Counted from the first letter of the stretch, positions 10,722 to 22,186 are shown. The stretch is DNA of 64,000 nt from Armillaria gallica (GCA_037576215.1 JBANDB010000016.1:744001-808000), one strand, 5' to 3'. Numbers and translations are program-made. The notes: generated by a model not told the origin, from the sequence alone.

Positions 10722-11365
10722 GTGATGAAGGGGGGACGACTCCGGTAATGAGATGAGAAGTTAGCTAGTAGAGACACTAATACAGAAATTTTGTTGGCCG
10801 CGACGTTGACCAAACGTTTCGTCTGTAAAAGACTCATCAGGCGGCAGGTCTCTCGACCTATAAAGGCCCGGCAGTAATTCTCACAAAAGGAAATTTCATG
10901 TGAAATGATGTCATACCGGTACGAAGCGGCGGAATCTAAGAATAGACTCAACGACTCTTTTATGAGCTTCGTATCGCTCGTTCCTTCGAGGTCCCACACA
11001 CGTTTAAACTAGGATTGATGCATTTTTTAATGTGAGCTTGTTCTCTTTAGCTATTGGATGTATTATCTTACATTCTAAAGGTCCTAATTCCGGAGAATTT
11101 GGAAGGTGGAATCCACTCTCTTCAGAAGGTAATCTATACACGTAGCTAGTAGCATAGAGTACTTGAATCCTGTAGACATGTATGCAAGAATTTTATTTTC
11201 TAGGCATGAAGCCTCCTTCTCTGGTCTGGAAATATATCACTGGATTTCCATGCCAACATTCCCTTGGTCATGGGAATTGAGAAGTAACATGCATGTCATG
11301 GGAAACAAGGTCATATCTGGAGAAATCAGAACAGGGATGGGTCGTTTGGACTGAGGTAAATTTTA
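10722..11365 (-). repeat. Partial PLE copy (pseudo-LTR), direct orientation
   Basis: This repeats the 3' segment of the PLE, starting with the same end (GGAGGTGATGAAGG) and carrying the same hammerhead and UTR. It lies head-to-tail with the larger copy, giving the pseudo-LTR organisation of PLEs. Differences from 6194-6836 that I compared are chiefly CpG to TpG/CpA in this copy, for example AACGAG/AATGAG and ACGCGTT/ATGCATT. Confidence 0.8.
10797..10845 (-). ncRNA. Type I hammerhead ribozyme, copy 2
   Basis: The 49-nt motif is identical to the one at 6273-6321, with the same stems, loops and GUC cleavage site, and sits at the same place in the pseudo-LTR. Its complete conservation contrasts with transitions a few bases outside it. 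Confidence 0.9.
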
Positions 11366-11459
11366 AAATTGCCCTCGGCATTACGCCGTGACAAGAGTTT
11401 AAATGTTGAAACTAGCCTACACCATGCATACGATAGTGTAATGCCGAGGGTGATTTTAA
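11362..11459. repeat. MITE at the centre of the PLE palindrome
   Basis: This is the same inverted-repeat element as at about 6837-6942 but in the opposite orientation (AAACTAGCC versus GGCTAGTTT in its core). It forms the hinge between the direct PLE segment (10722-11365) and the inverted one (11460 onward). Recombination or template switching at its inverted ends would explain the fold-back. Confidence 0.6.
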
Positions 11460-11978
11460 AATTTACCTCAGTCCAAACGACCCATCCCCGTTCTGATTTC
11501 TCCAGATATGACCTTGTTTCCTATGACATGCATGTTACTTCTCAATTCCCATGACCAAGGGAATGTTGGCATGGAAATCCAGTGATATATTTCCAGACCA
11601 GAGAAGGAGGCTTCATGCCTAGAAAATAAAATTCTTGCATACATGTCTACAGGATTCAAGTACTCTATGCTACTAGCTACGTGTATAGATTACCTTCTGA
11701 AGGGAGTGGATTCCACCTTCCAAATTCTCTGGAATTAGGACCTTTAGAATGTAAGATAATACATCCAATAGCTAAAGAGAACAAGCTCACATTAAAAAAC
11801 GCATCAATCCTAGTTTAAACACGTGTGGGACCTCAAAGGAACGAGCGATATGAAGCTCATAAAAGAGTCGTTGAGTCTATTCTTAGATTCCACCGCTTCA
11901 TACCGGTATGACATCATTTCACATGAAATTTCCTTTTGCGAGAATTGCTGCCAGGCCTTTATAGGTCGAGAGACCTGC
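11460..11978 (+). repeat. Inverted PLE 3' segment, first part
   Basis: This is the reverse complement of the PLE 3' segment, reading outward from the palindrome centre. It stops at GAGACCTGC, where the gypsy element is inserted. It continues at 20442-20477 and, after a second insertion, at 22186-22283, where it ends with CCTTCATCACC at the right-hand 320-bp repeat. Confidence 0.8.
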
Positions 11979-12399
11979 TATTAAACCCGAACTCCTATCA
12001 AGGGTCGACAATGGCTGTCTCGCGTTCAGGCAGTCACCGATGAGTCCCTCAAACAATAGGTGTTAAGGCTAAGTCCTTAGCTTTCCACGACGAATTAAGC
12101 GATAGTTTCAGTATAGATTAAAGTTAGCTTGAAGCTGGGGTACATACAGCAAGAGTTACTACTTAAGTATTCAAGTGAGGGTTCTAATAATAGGTCATGT
12201 AAGAAAAATAAAGTTCATGGACATGCAACGTTGGAGCGAGAACGTATGAGCACGCAAGGGCGAAGCGATATGGTGCGACAACGAAGCGATAACATGGGAA
12301 TGTCATCTTGTGGCTCTGTCACCCTTGTGGTCAGCGGCCCGGTCAGTCCGGTCTCCTGTGATAAGATAAGATAAGGCAAAAAATGAATAAATTATAACA
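11979..12399 (-). repeat. Gypsy 3' LTR
   Basis: 421 bp. On the minus strand it begins TGTTATAATTTATTC and ends GGGTTTAATA. Relative to the 5' LTR it shows transitions in both directions, including a C-to-T in the self-primer complement (GCTTGAAGC for GCTCGAAGC). Confidence 0.9.
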
Positions 12400-12434
12400 T
12401 TACCCCCTCATTAAGGCAGGCGTCCCGACTGCTG

Positions 12435-15400
12435 TTAGGCCTTTTCCAGGTGGATTCTCGGAATTTCAACTGGTTCATCTGGTCCCTTGGTGTCTTGCGA
12501 TGTGTCATCATGGGCTCCCAGCAAGTCCCAAAGCTCGTTTTGGTCATACCATATCTTTTCCCCGGTTGCCTTGTCTGTGTACGACTGCCAGTCTGGTTGG
12601 TATGTGTCGGTGTCGATCTTGTCGACATGTTCAGTAAGGAATTCTTCGACCAGCTCGTCGGCATCCATGTTGTCCTCCTGTACCCAGCTGTTTGATTCAG
12701 GTCCATAGCCCTTCCATTTGACGAAGTAGTCTGTCGCTATTCTCGGTGGTTCTCCTCTCCTCCCTTGTACTCGTCGGTGTCTGATGTCTAAGACTTTTTC
12801 GACTTCGTAGTGTTCTTCGCCATCTATGAGGTCTGGCGGCAGGGGAGGTGGTTGTTCTTGATTAGGGAACGCCGGAGGAGTGTGTGGAGTGAGTAGCAAC
12901 TCATTGAAGGTTGGGTGAATTTTCCAGTTGGCTGGTAGAGCGAGGGTGTATGCTGAGGCACCTTTCTTATCTTTGATTTCAAAGGGGCCTGTTCGCTTGT
13001 CATTGAGTTTCTTCTTCAGACGGGGGAGATGGAGGTTGGATGTGTCGAGCCACACTTTGTCGCTTATTCTGTACTTGATGGCCGCGCGTTTCAATTTGTT
13101 GTATTGCGTCTTCATTTGTAGCGCAGCCTTTTCAAGTGATTTCTTGGCGGCAGCATGGATTTCCTGCATTTTGGAGATGAAGGTGTTCGAGGCAGGGGTA
13201 CGGAATGGTGCAGCAGGCTTTGCTCCAGGTAATATGTCTGGGTTGTAGCCGTAGTTGACTTCAAATGGACTTTTGCCAGTGGAGGAGTGGGTCTGATTGT
13301 TGTGAGCGAAGGCAGCGAGGGAGAGCCATTCCGCCCAGTCGGTCTGAAGATGATTGACAAACATGTGAAGGTATTTTTCGATTTCTTGATTGACCCTCTC
13401 CGTTTGTCCATTGGTTTGGGGGTGGTAAGCCATTGAAGCGTTGCCCTTGATCTGAAGGAGGTTGTAGAGGTCCTTCATGAATTTAGATACAAATACCGTT
13501 CCTCTGTCTGAGATGACAACCTGGGGCATTCCGTGCTTGGCATACACTTCGTCTCGTAAAATCTTTGCCCACCCTTCCGACAATAGTTCAGTGGAGCATG
13601 CGACTGGGATGATTTCCTTCGAGAAATGATCCACTATTACCAGAATGGCATCGTGCCCATTGCTCTTGGGCAATCCTGTCACCATGTCAACTGAGATGTG
13701 AGTCCACGGACGCGAAGGTATTTCATTGGGGTGGAGAGGCGCCGCCCTTGCTTGAGTGCTGCTTTTCGTACGCTGACAAGTTTCACAGGCTCGTACATAG
13801 GCTTCGACATCCTTTTTCAACTTCGGCCACCAGAACTCTCGTAGCACGAGCTCTTTGGTCTTTTCGATACCCAGATGCCCGGCCGTGATATGATCATGTG
13901 ATCAGGCGATAATCTCCCCTCGTAGTGTGTGGTCCTGGGGGACGTAGATCCTGCCATCATACCAAACGAGTCCATCCCTCATTTTCATGCCGCGGTCATG
14001 ATTGACGGAACCGGTGACAGCGTTATCCCAGAGGTGGGCTTTTCGGGTGGCAGCCTGCACCTTCTGATGGGTCTCTTCGAGGGTGGGCATGATCATGGCC
14101 CGGAAGTGCTCAGGAGACAGGACAACTACTTGGTCATTGTCGTCTTGTCCTTGGTCATGGTCTGCTCAGCAAGAGAGAAGGTCTGCTTTCTTGTTGGTGG
14201 TCCCAGCTTTATGGTGAAGGGTGAAGTAATACTCGGCCAGCTCGGTGATCCATCGAGCTTGATGGCGGTTCACTTTCTGAGGCTTTCGGAAATATTGGAG
14301 GTTTTGATGATCTGTCCAGATCTCGAAGTCTTGGTATGCGCCCATCAGGTAGTGCCTCCATTCTTCTAGCGCGAGCATAATTGCCAGGAGTTCCTTGTCA
14401 TAAATCTCATAGTTGCGTTCGGTAACAGAGAGAGATTTAGACAAGAACGAGACTGGCATCCATTTGCCGTCTTGCTCCTGAGAGAGCACAGCGCCGATGG
14501 CTCCTTCACTAGCATCCGCTTCCACTCTGAACTTCCCCTCATTTGTTGGTATAGCAAGTACAATGTCCTTGGCTAGTTGTTTCTTAAGCTGCTCGAACGC
14601 CTCCTGCTGAGCCTTGCCCCATTTCCACATATCGTTGCCCGTTAGTTGAGTCATGGGTTTCACAATTTTGCTGTAGTTCTTTATGAAGCGCCGATAGAAG
14701 TTTGTGAACCCCAGAAATGATTGGAGCTCTTTCTTCTTGGTCAGTACTGGCCAATCAAGGATTCCCTTGATTTTGATGGGGTCCATTCGAATACTGCCTT
14801 TGCTGATGATGACACCTAGATACTCTGTCTCTAGGACCTTGAACTCGCATTTTTCGGCTTTAAGGAACAGCTTGTGTTTTCGCAGGGTCGCTAGTACTTC
14901 TCTGGTGATTTGACGGTGTTCCTCTTTGGTTTTGGACATGATGAGGATATCGTCAAGGTAGATGGTGACCTTCCCGGATGCGATGAGGTCTTTAAAGATG
15001 TTGTTCATCATCCACTGGAAGGTGGCGGGCGAATTGGTGAGCCCAAAGAACATTACCGTTGGCTCGTATAGACCACGGTTGGTTCTAAAGGCTGCCTTCC
15101 ATTCATCGCCTGTTTTGATATGAACATTATTGTATCCCCATCGAACATCCAGCTTAGAAAAGTACTTGGCACCTTGCAGTTTGTCCATGAGTTCCGAGAT
15201 TAAAGGAAGCGGGTATCGGTTTTTGATCGTCATTTCATTAAGCTTCCAATAATCCTGGACAGGTCTCAGCTTCCCGTCCTTCTTCTTGACGAAGAAGAAT
15301 GGGGATGCCATAGGTGACTTGGAAGGTCGTATCCTTCTGCTCGTCAAATTCTCATCCAGGAATTTGTCCAGCTCCTCCTGCTCTTCTCGACTGAGTGGAT

Positions 15401-17230
15401 AGACCTTGCGTCCAGATTGGCGTTAGCGTTTGGAATAAGTTCGATGGCATGGTCCCAGGGTTTCGGCTCTGGGAGTTCATCAAAGCTTTCTTTATCGAAT
15501 AAGTCTTTGAAGTCTCGGCACCATTCGGGAACCATTTCTTCAAACGTTTTGGCTTTCTTGTCTGCATTCGCCTTGGCTGCTAGGTCATTTGCTACGTGTC
15601 ACATTGCCCTGATGCGAATGGCTTCTTCAAAGCTTATCACAAGGATGGTATCGCCTTCTTCAAGCTCCTCATCCCATTTGTCATATGGATCCGCATCTGG
15701 TAACGGAATTGGGGTATGGCAGCACTGGCATCGGGCAAAGATCATTTTCCTGGTTTGCCAATTGATTAGCGGGTTGTGCCTTACTAACCAATCGTGCCCA
15801 AGGAAGATGTCGCGGTCTTTTAGATCGGTGATGGCCAGGTCGATGTTTTCGGCATGATCCCCGATGACAATGCGTAGCTGAGCAAAGGCGGTGATCTGCC
15901 CTGCGCTATTCCTCGATCCATCCGCATTGTATATGGTAATGGGTGCCGCTGTCGCTCAGGTGGGGATATTATGCTTTTCGACAAAGGTTCGGTCGATGGC
16001 GCTACTAGTGCAGCTGCTGTCGACCAGAGCCGATGAAGTAATATGGGTGCAGTTCCCCGGGATTTCAATTTGAACGTCAGTTGTTAATGCCTTTTCTCCC
16101 CCGCTCAGTCGGCAAACGTAGCGTTTAGGCTGTCAGAGTTTGTCCATCCATTCTAGTGCCTTGGTATGCATGGCTTTTTTCAAACCGTCGACCATTCCAT
16201 TGACCACCTCCTCAGTCCGTGTCTTATGGATCCAGTTCTTTAGGATCGCCCTCGCTTCTGACTCAGTTTTCGCCTCCTTGATTCCACGCCATGTCCATTC
16301 CACCTCAAACAGTTTGAGCCATGTATATGGGACCTTCTCAGTCTTCGCACCAGAACCTGATGGCTCGGCTACCGTCGACTGGGTCTCCTCAGGTACTACA
16401 GGGGAATTTTGGTTAGTTTTCTGATTCAGTCGGAAACTGGTATCATCCTCATCGTCAGGAACTTCCTCAAGCTCTACCATGTGCCCCCTTTTTACCGCCT
16501 GGGCGCTAGCAGCTTTCCCCTGTTCATCAGCTGTGTGGTATTCCTTCGAGTCATGTCTCGAGGAGTCACGTCTTGATGACTCTTGCTGTTCCTGGGCGGG
16601 ATGCAGGGTACGTATCCGCTCTTGACCTCCCTTGGTGAGGCGTGGGGTGCGTTTCTCAGAGGGGTCGCCCAAGGCAACAGGCTCGACTTGTACCGAATGA
16701 ACAGTTTTACTAGTTTTACCAGTTCCCTCTGAGCCCACAGGGTCCCCCGTTGCTTTCAGCACCTTGATATCTGTAACTACTTCCTTGGTTGTGGGTGGTC
16801 CCTCCCTCGCCAACCATGCACAGCCCTTGGGCAACAGGAGAGGCAAGGTTACATCGGCCCCTGGGTTCCCAATTGACGAGGAAATCCTGTCATCCGGTGG
16901 GGTTGCTTCATTAGGGTTTGAATGAGACTCTCACCCTACCCAACCCAGTCGCACATTCATCACTGCGGCGGTCTCGCTAGGAGAGGGCCTCGACTGGTGC
17001 GGCGCTGTTATGGTGGGTGACACTATGGTAGGTGCCTTTTCGTCTGCTGCGTTCACTCGTAATGAGCTACTTGCCAGACGTTTAGCTGGTTGCACAGTCC
17101 TGGGGTCAGCCGCCCCCACTGCCTGTTTCGATTCTTTCTTAGTCTCCGTCTCGGTAGTGAAGTCGCGAAATGGTATATTCGAATGCGTCTTGTCAACTAC
17201 AGAAGTACAATAAGCCTGGCTAGTGGGCAA
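12435..17230 (-). pseudogene. pol: Gypsy pol: protease, RT, RNase H, integrase, chromodomain
   Basis: The frame reads from about 17230 to the TAA at 12435. Domains in order: an N-terminal Ser/Thr/Glu-rich spacer; a retropepsin-like protease with ALVDSSCTSSAIDRTFV near 16010-16030; RT with SPFFFVKKKDGKLRPVQDY and catalytic TIYLDDILI (about 14944-14970); RNase H with VEADASEGAIGAVLS and WTDHQNLQYF; integrase with a zinc-binding H-H-C-C finger, VDMVTGLP, DRGTVFVS and NGQTERVNQE; and a chromodomain with DYFVKWKGYGPESNSWV (12640-12820). In-frame TGA codons lie at 16931, 16133, 15956, 15599, 14166 and 13902, with none of TAA or TAG. A one-base deletion near 15412 shifts the frame between the protease-RT linker and RT. 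The protease loop is DSS, where DSG is usual. Confidence 0.9.
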
Positions 17231-17280
17231 TGAGTGTGTACCGGATGAAACTAAGTCCTTGGCCGAGTCAGTCGAATCGT

Positions 17281-20000
17281 TTACTGCTCGGCTCTGTCTT
17301 TTACCTCCTCAATCTTCGAGTTCATTTTCTCGTTTGTTGCTACGTGGTCCCAGTAGAAATTGAAGTGTTGTAGCGCCTCCTCCTTTGTCTTTGGTGACTT
17401 AGGGCAATCCCGCTTGAAGTGTCCAGTCTGGCCACAATGGTAGCACTTTGCTTTAGCGCGTACTGCGTCGATGTCCATTGGCTTGCCCGCCCCTCCATAA
17501 GTTGTACCAGTTCCCATCTGCTTTTCTGGGACACTGCTCTGCTGCTGCTGATTCCCCTTTGTCATCGGGGCCGTGTTTGTTTTTGCCTGCTGCTTCCAAT
17601 CTGCTACCTTAGCACCTCCCTTTTCTGCCTTCCGTGTCCTCCAGTTGTGATCGATCCGTAGTATGCGCCGCTTCCACTCTTGGTAATTCGCGGGGAGTTC
17701 TCCATCTGTCGTGTAGATGATATCCTTGGTGGACGAGCGGCATGCCTTTTTGAGTTGAGCCACCATCATTTGGTCGATCCCAATGACTCCCACCTCGAAG
17801 GCTAGCGACTCGAACTGTTGGAAGAACAGGTTGCCATCGGGGAAGGTGTTCTGCCTGAGTTGCTCCCACTGTGCGAGCTTGATCTCTGCATTCGCGTCCT
17901 TCCAGAACCTTCACCTGACCTTGTCAACAAACTGCTCGTAAGCCAGGTACAGCTGGAACCCTTGGTCGTCTCTCCCTAGTTCTCGCGCACATAGTTCCCA
18001 CCATACTTGGGCATCCTTGCCGAATCGTGAGGCGCAAAAGATGACCTTGTGAGGGTGGTAGTAGAAATGCTGGGGAAAGATTGAGAAATACATGTCGCAT
18101 TGGGAGAAGAAGCATGTGATGTCGTTGGAGTCACCGTTGAAGTTCTCCGGTTCCTTGACCATGTTGGGTTTCAGTGTCGCCCATGGTCCTGGGTTGTCTG
18201 CGGTGAGGACCCATGGTGCAGGTGGGTCTGGTGGCCCAGGCGGCGGCGGATATCGTGGGGGCGCCCACCTCCGAGGGATTGCAGGCAGGACCACCGGTGG
18301 TCCAGGGGGTGGTGGTGGCTTACTAGGCGGTTGGGGTGCGTTGGAGGGCCCGGCGCCATCATTGGTATTTGCAGCAGCAAAGAGTCTAGGCCGTCCTTGT
18401 GTGCCTGGTGGTCCGTACCCTCAGGGATATGTGTAATTTGGTGCCACGGCAGCATAGCCTGGTTGCCACCTTGGGTAGTCAGGCACAGCTGCCCACAGCA
18501 GCAGTACCTGGGGCTCATCACTCATTGGTTCCGGCATATATGTCACCAGCGGTACATCGATCTGGGGTCGTTGGTACCTAGCTGGCACCTCGGCTTGGCG
18601 GTCCTGATGGATCATGTTGCAGGCAACGCAGGCAAAATGAGCGGCTTCTTCCTTTAATATATAGCTGTATCCGTAGTGTGTGTAATCTCTCCCAGCCGGT
18701 GTCAGGGCCCAGTCTCGATCTGCTAGTAACTCTTCCCTGAAGTGCTCAAAGAGTTCCTCCAGGGTTGCGGCGAGGAGGACAGCGGGGACCTGAACTAGTT
18801 TGCCTGTCGACAGGAGGTACAGCGCCCGGGTGATGGTTATCGGGGTGGTCGGCTGGGGGAGTGTTCAGGACCTCAGGGGTTGGGATGGGGCTTGGGGAAG
18901 GGCTCCCTCCTCTGACGACGCCGTTGACATACTCTTCGGCGGGGAGTACCTCAGTTCTGGAGCTACTGGTGGTGTGGTATACCGTTTCTCCCCTGTCGTC
19001 GATACTGGGGTAGTCGCTTGCCTCAATTCTTCCTGCCTTGACATCGATCCTTCTGAACTCTGCCGCTCGCTCTGCCTCTGCTCTCCTCCTTTCATGGTCA
19101 TACCAGTTGAGTCCCTGCTCGTCGACCTGGTAGCACGGGTCAAGCTCCTGCGCGATGTCGACTGCCGACCTTGGCGGCTCTCTTCTTCGCCTTGGAATGG
19201 TGAACCTGTTCGAGGTCTCTGGATTTCCTCGAGGGGGAAACTCGGGTGTCGAGGACTGTTCGACGACAGCCAGGGGGCATGGGAGATCATGTCATGATTC
19301 GTACAGGGGTATCCCAGTAGTGAGGGGTGGCATAGGGATTTGGGTGGTAGGGGAAGAAGGCTGTAAGGGGGAGGTTGAGGTTGTCCCAGACGAGGTCGAG
19401 CTCAGAAGTGGAACTGACGTGAATCTTGTAGGGGTCTGGGGTGGCTGCTGGTACCCTGTTACCCCCAGGATGACTGCTGGCAGGCTGCTCGGCATCTGGG
19501 GACACGCTCAGGCCTGGTCACCCCAAGCCGAGTCGGACGAGGTACCTTGCCAAGTCTGCGGCAGTAGGAATGTCTCATGCTGCTGGATGGGGGGTAGCGC
19601 CGGTGGACTGGTGAGGGGAGGGCAGGTTGGTAGAAAGCTCGATAAAGGGGAGTCTTGCTCCGGGAGTACCTCCATTGCTTCCTTCCTGAATGCTGACCTC
19701 CACCTCCCCAGGAACGTCTTCTTCATCTCTCCTGTCGAGGCTAGAGTGCTCGTTGACAGCTGGTCATGGCGGTAGGGGTGGGTAGAAGTGTGCCGGTGGT
19801 GGCTGCTGTGGGAGGACATAGTTTAGAGGTGGTGGGGGATATTGAATTCTTCTGTTGCATCTGCAACGGGTCGTCCTTTGGTAGTGTACAATAGCCAATA
19901 CAAGTGTAGCTGCAAAAAAGGCTAGTCCGACACTGGGATAGACTGCAGATAGTAGAATCTCGAGTGTCGTCGACATCTGTAGGCTCCGGTTAGGGAGCAA
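17281..20000 (-). pseudogene. gag: Gypsy gag with CCHC zinc knuckle
   Basis: The conserved capsid region (DNPGPWATLKPNMVKEPENF, then FWKDANAEIKLAQWEQLRQN) is in one frame down to a zinc knuckle CYHCGQTGHFKRDCP at 17401-17450 and a TAA at 17281. In-frame TGA codons interrupt it at 18865, 18421 and 17911. Upstream a Ser/Pro-rich part continues in a second frame, with TGA at 19764, 19575, 19518 and 19287, so a frame change lies near 19290. The extreme N-terminus at 20000-19850 has a hydrophobic stretch (VGLAFFAATLVLAIVH), odd for gag. Whether that part belongs to gag is uncertain. Confidence 0.8.
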
Positions 20001-20006
20001 AAGGTA

Positions 20007-20020
20007 AGCTTCGAGCTAAT
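20007..20020 (-). promoter_or_regulatory. Self-priming primer-binding site of the gypsy element
   Basis: Directly inside the 5' LTR the minus strand reads ATTAGCTCGAAGCT. This is complementary over 13 bases to AGCTTCGAGCTAA within the LTR (20178-20166, minus strand), the likely start of the transcript. A primer site matching the element's own RNA and not a tRNA 3' end is the Tf1-type self-priming arrangement known from fungal chromoviruses. Confidence 0.7.
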
Positions 20021-20441
20021 TATTAAACCCGAACTCCTATCAAGGGTCAACAACGGCTGTCTCGCATTCAGGCAGTCACCGATGAGTCCCTCAAACAATA
20101 GGCATTAAGGCTAAGTCCTTAGCTTTCTGCGACGAATTAAGCGATAGTTTCGGTATAGATTAAAGTTAGCTCGAAGCTGGGGTACATACAGCAAGAGTTA
20201 CTACTTAAGTATTCAAGTGAGGGTTCTAATAATAGGTCATATAAGAAAAATAAAGTTCATGGACATGCGACATTGGAGCGAGAATGTATGAGCATGCAAG
20301 GGCGAAGCGATATGGTGCGACAACGAAGCGATAACATGGGAATGTCATCTTGTGGCTCTGTCACCCTTGTGGTCAGCGGCCTGGTCGGTCCGGTCTCCCA
20401 TGATAAGATAAGATAAGGCAAAAAATGAATAAATCATAACA
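20021..20441 (-). repeat. Gypsy 5' LTR
   Basis: 421 bp, the same length as the 3' LTR, with the promoter side at 20441. The self-primer complement at 20166-20178 would mark the 5' end of R. Confidence 0.9.
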
Positions 20442-20476
20442 CCTGCCGCCTGATGAGTCTTTTACAGACGAAACGT

Positions 20477-22186
20477 TGATGAGCCTAGACTTCCGTGGCA
20501 ACGGCAACACCCAAAACTCGGAGAGAGCTTAGGCAATTAACGTAGCAACACAGCAATCAAGGCAATGTGTTTGCGAGTGGTTCGGTGCACCTCCGTGTGG
20601 TCAATTCCTCAATAACACAAGATACACTGCGACTTTTCAGTCAGCGAAGTAGTACTCTTGGTCAAGGAGTACTAATAGACGTTGGCTGTAAGCCAGGAAG
20701 GATCTCGATAAACGAGATGGGACGGAATCTGGTATGACTTGAATACCAAGAAACCGTGATAGAAACTGCGAAAATGGTCTAGAGACCACGAAAATGGGTC
20801 TAGAAATCGTAGCAACGCGCTAGAAATCGTAGCAACAGTCGAGAAAACGTGGGGAGGGACTGGAAAATGTGGGGAGGGACTAGAAAACGTTGCGATGCTC
20901 TAGTAATCGTGGGGGAGGACGAGTAATCGTGTGGAAGGACTGGTAATTGTAGCAATGCTCTAGAAATCGTAGCAACACGCTAGAAAACGTTGCGATGCTC
21001 TAGAAATCGTGGCAATGGACTAGAAGACGTCGAAATAGCCTAGTAAACGTGGCTTGGGGTGTACCTAATATTGTGAGTCGAAACAATAGCAATAAACGTA
21101 CAGAGACTGCAAGAAACTGGTAGAAATCGTAGCAACTGAGGTGCTGACTGGGGTGCTGCGGCAATAGATGCACGGCAACTCCTAACAATGATAAAGACGA
21201 GGGTGATCCTATGGAGCTGAACTGGGCCTACACGGAGGCAATACTGAACTGGGCGATGAAAACGATGGCGATGTAGAAGGTGAAAGCGATGAAACAATCC
21301 TATGTGGTGAAAGTGAAGCAATGTTGTGGCATTAAAAGACAAAAGCAAGTTATTGACGCAAGATTTCGTGTATTGGTGCAACCAACAACGTTTAAAGAGT
21401 AAAGCAAGCGGTGGGGAATAACTTGGAGTAACCGTAGCTGACTGGTAATGCCGTGGCCTCGTCAACTGGGTAAGAACTAGCTCAAAAAATGCGGTATCTA
21501 CCTAGTTTTTATACTACAAGTACGATTTTATAAATAGAATATTCTTCGAAGCCTTAGTAAGGCTGTAAGTCCTTGGCTTTTGTAATAGCCATAGTAAACA
21601 TATGGTATCTGTGGTTCTAAAGTAACAGCAAGTCCTCGACGTTGCCGTGTATGGATGCGAACCGTGTGGTTTTATTGAGCGATGAGCGGATCATAAGGTG
21701 CTGTTTAGCTGCGGATTATTGAGCTGCAGTTGCCGTGCTGAGGTGTATGCGTGGGGCAACGATAATTCGAAGTCTTGGCACTGTAACAGCCTTAGTAAAC
21801 GCGGTCTATAGTTGCCGTAGCTGTAATTATCGTAGCTGGGAGGGTACTCGCGTCAATCACGTCATTTCATTAAATGATTGATGGGCACATCAACTAGTGC
21901 TTCTGAGTGATATAGCAACCCCGTTTTAGGATGATTGTCGATCAAAGGTGCCTTGCCGTGATGGGATACGGTACTTGTGATACGAGGCGAGCTGGGAAGG
22001 ATAACGGAGTGCGTGAGGAGTGGATGTTACGGTTTTAGGATTGTATCTGAATGTTTGTGGCCTATACTGCGAAAATCCGTGGTATTATCGAGTGTGTGAG
22101 GATTATAATGGTGTTGTTTCGAAGGTATTGGGTGATAGATGGCTAAATCCGCGAATTCTGAGCGTACAGAGCCTGGAGGCTCATCA
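20477..22186. mobile_element. 1.7-kb non-coding insertion with short inverted ends (solo LTR or non-autonomous element)
   Basis: The ends TGATGAGCCT and AGGCTCATCA are inverted repeats starting TG and ending CA. They are flanked by ACGT (20473-20476 and 22187-22190); the surrounding AACGTT is itself palindromic, so the duplication could be read as 6 bp. Removing the insertion restores the hammerhead stem III. There is no ORF of note. A stretch near 21552-21580 (TAAGGCTGTAAGTCCTTGG) resembles TAAGGCTAAGTCCTTAG in the gypsy LTRs, which favours a solo LTR of a related family. A 20-bp tandem array lies inside. Confidence 0.65.
20759..21059. repeat. 20-bp minisatellite, about 15 units
   Basis: Consecutive units keep a near-exact 20-bp period (one unit is 21 bp) with a conserved first half CTAGAAATCGT and a variable second half, for example CTAGAAATCGTAGCAACGCG followed by CTAGAAATCGTAGCAACAGT. 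It lies inside the 1.7-kb insertion. No spacers, so this is not CRISPR. Confidence 0.85.

Larger units (their letters stand above)
11979..20441 (-). mobile_element. Chromodomain Ty3/gypsy LTR retrotransposon (8.46 kb)
   Basis: Two 421-bp LTRs (11979-12399 and 20021-20441) bound gag and pol on the minus strand. The target-site duplication CCTGC is seen at 11974-11978 and 20442-20446, and removing the insertion restores the PLE hammerhead stem I region. A polypurine tract (GAGGGGGTAA) precedes the 3' LTR. Pol order is protease, RT, RNase H, integrase and C-terminal chromodomain, which makes it a chromovirus. The coding region is dead: many in-frame TGA codons and at least one frameshift. Confidence 0.95.

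Noticed and set aside
12435..20000. TGA recoded as an amino acid in the gypsy element
   Set aside because: Host genes in the window end in TGA (for example the Dap1-type gene). Paralogue comparison in the DUF6699 copies shows CGA as the ancestral codon. Recoding would also not explain the frameshift at about 15412.
20759..21059. Possible CRISPR array
   Set aside because: Units are contiguous 20-mers with no unique spacers, and the host is a eukaryote.
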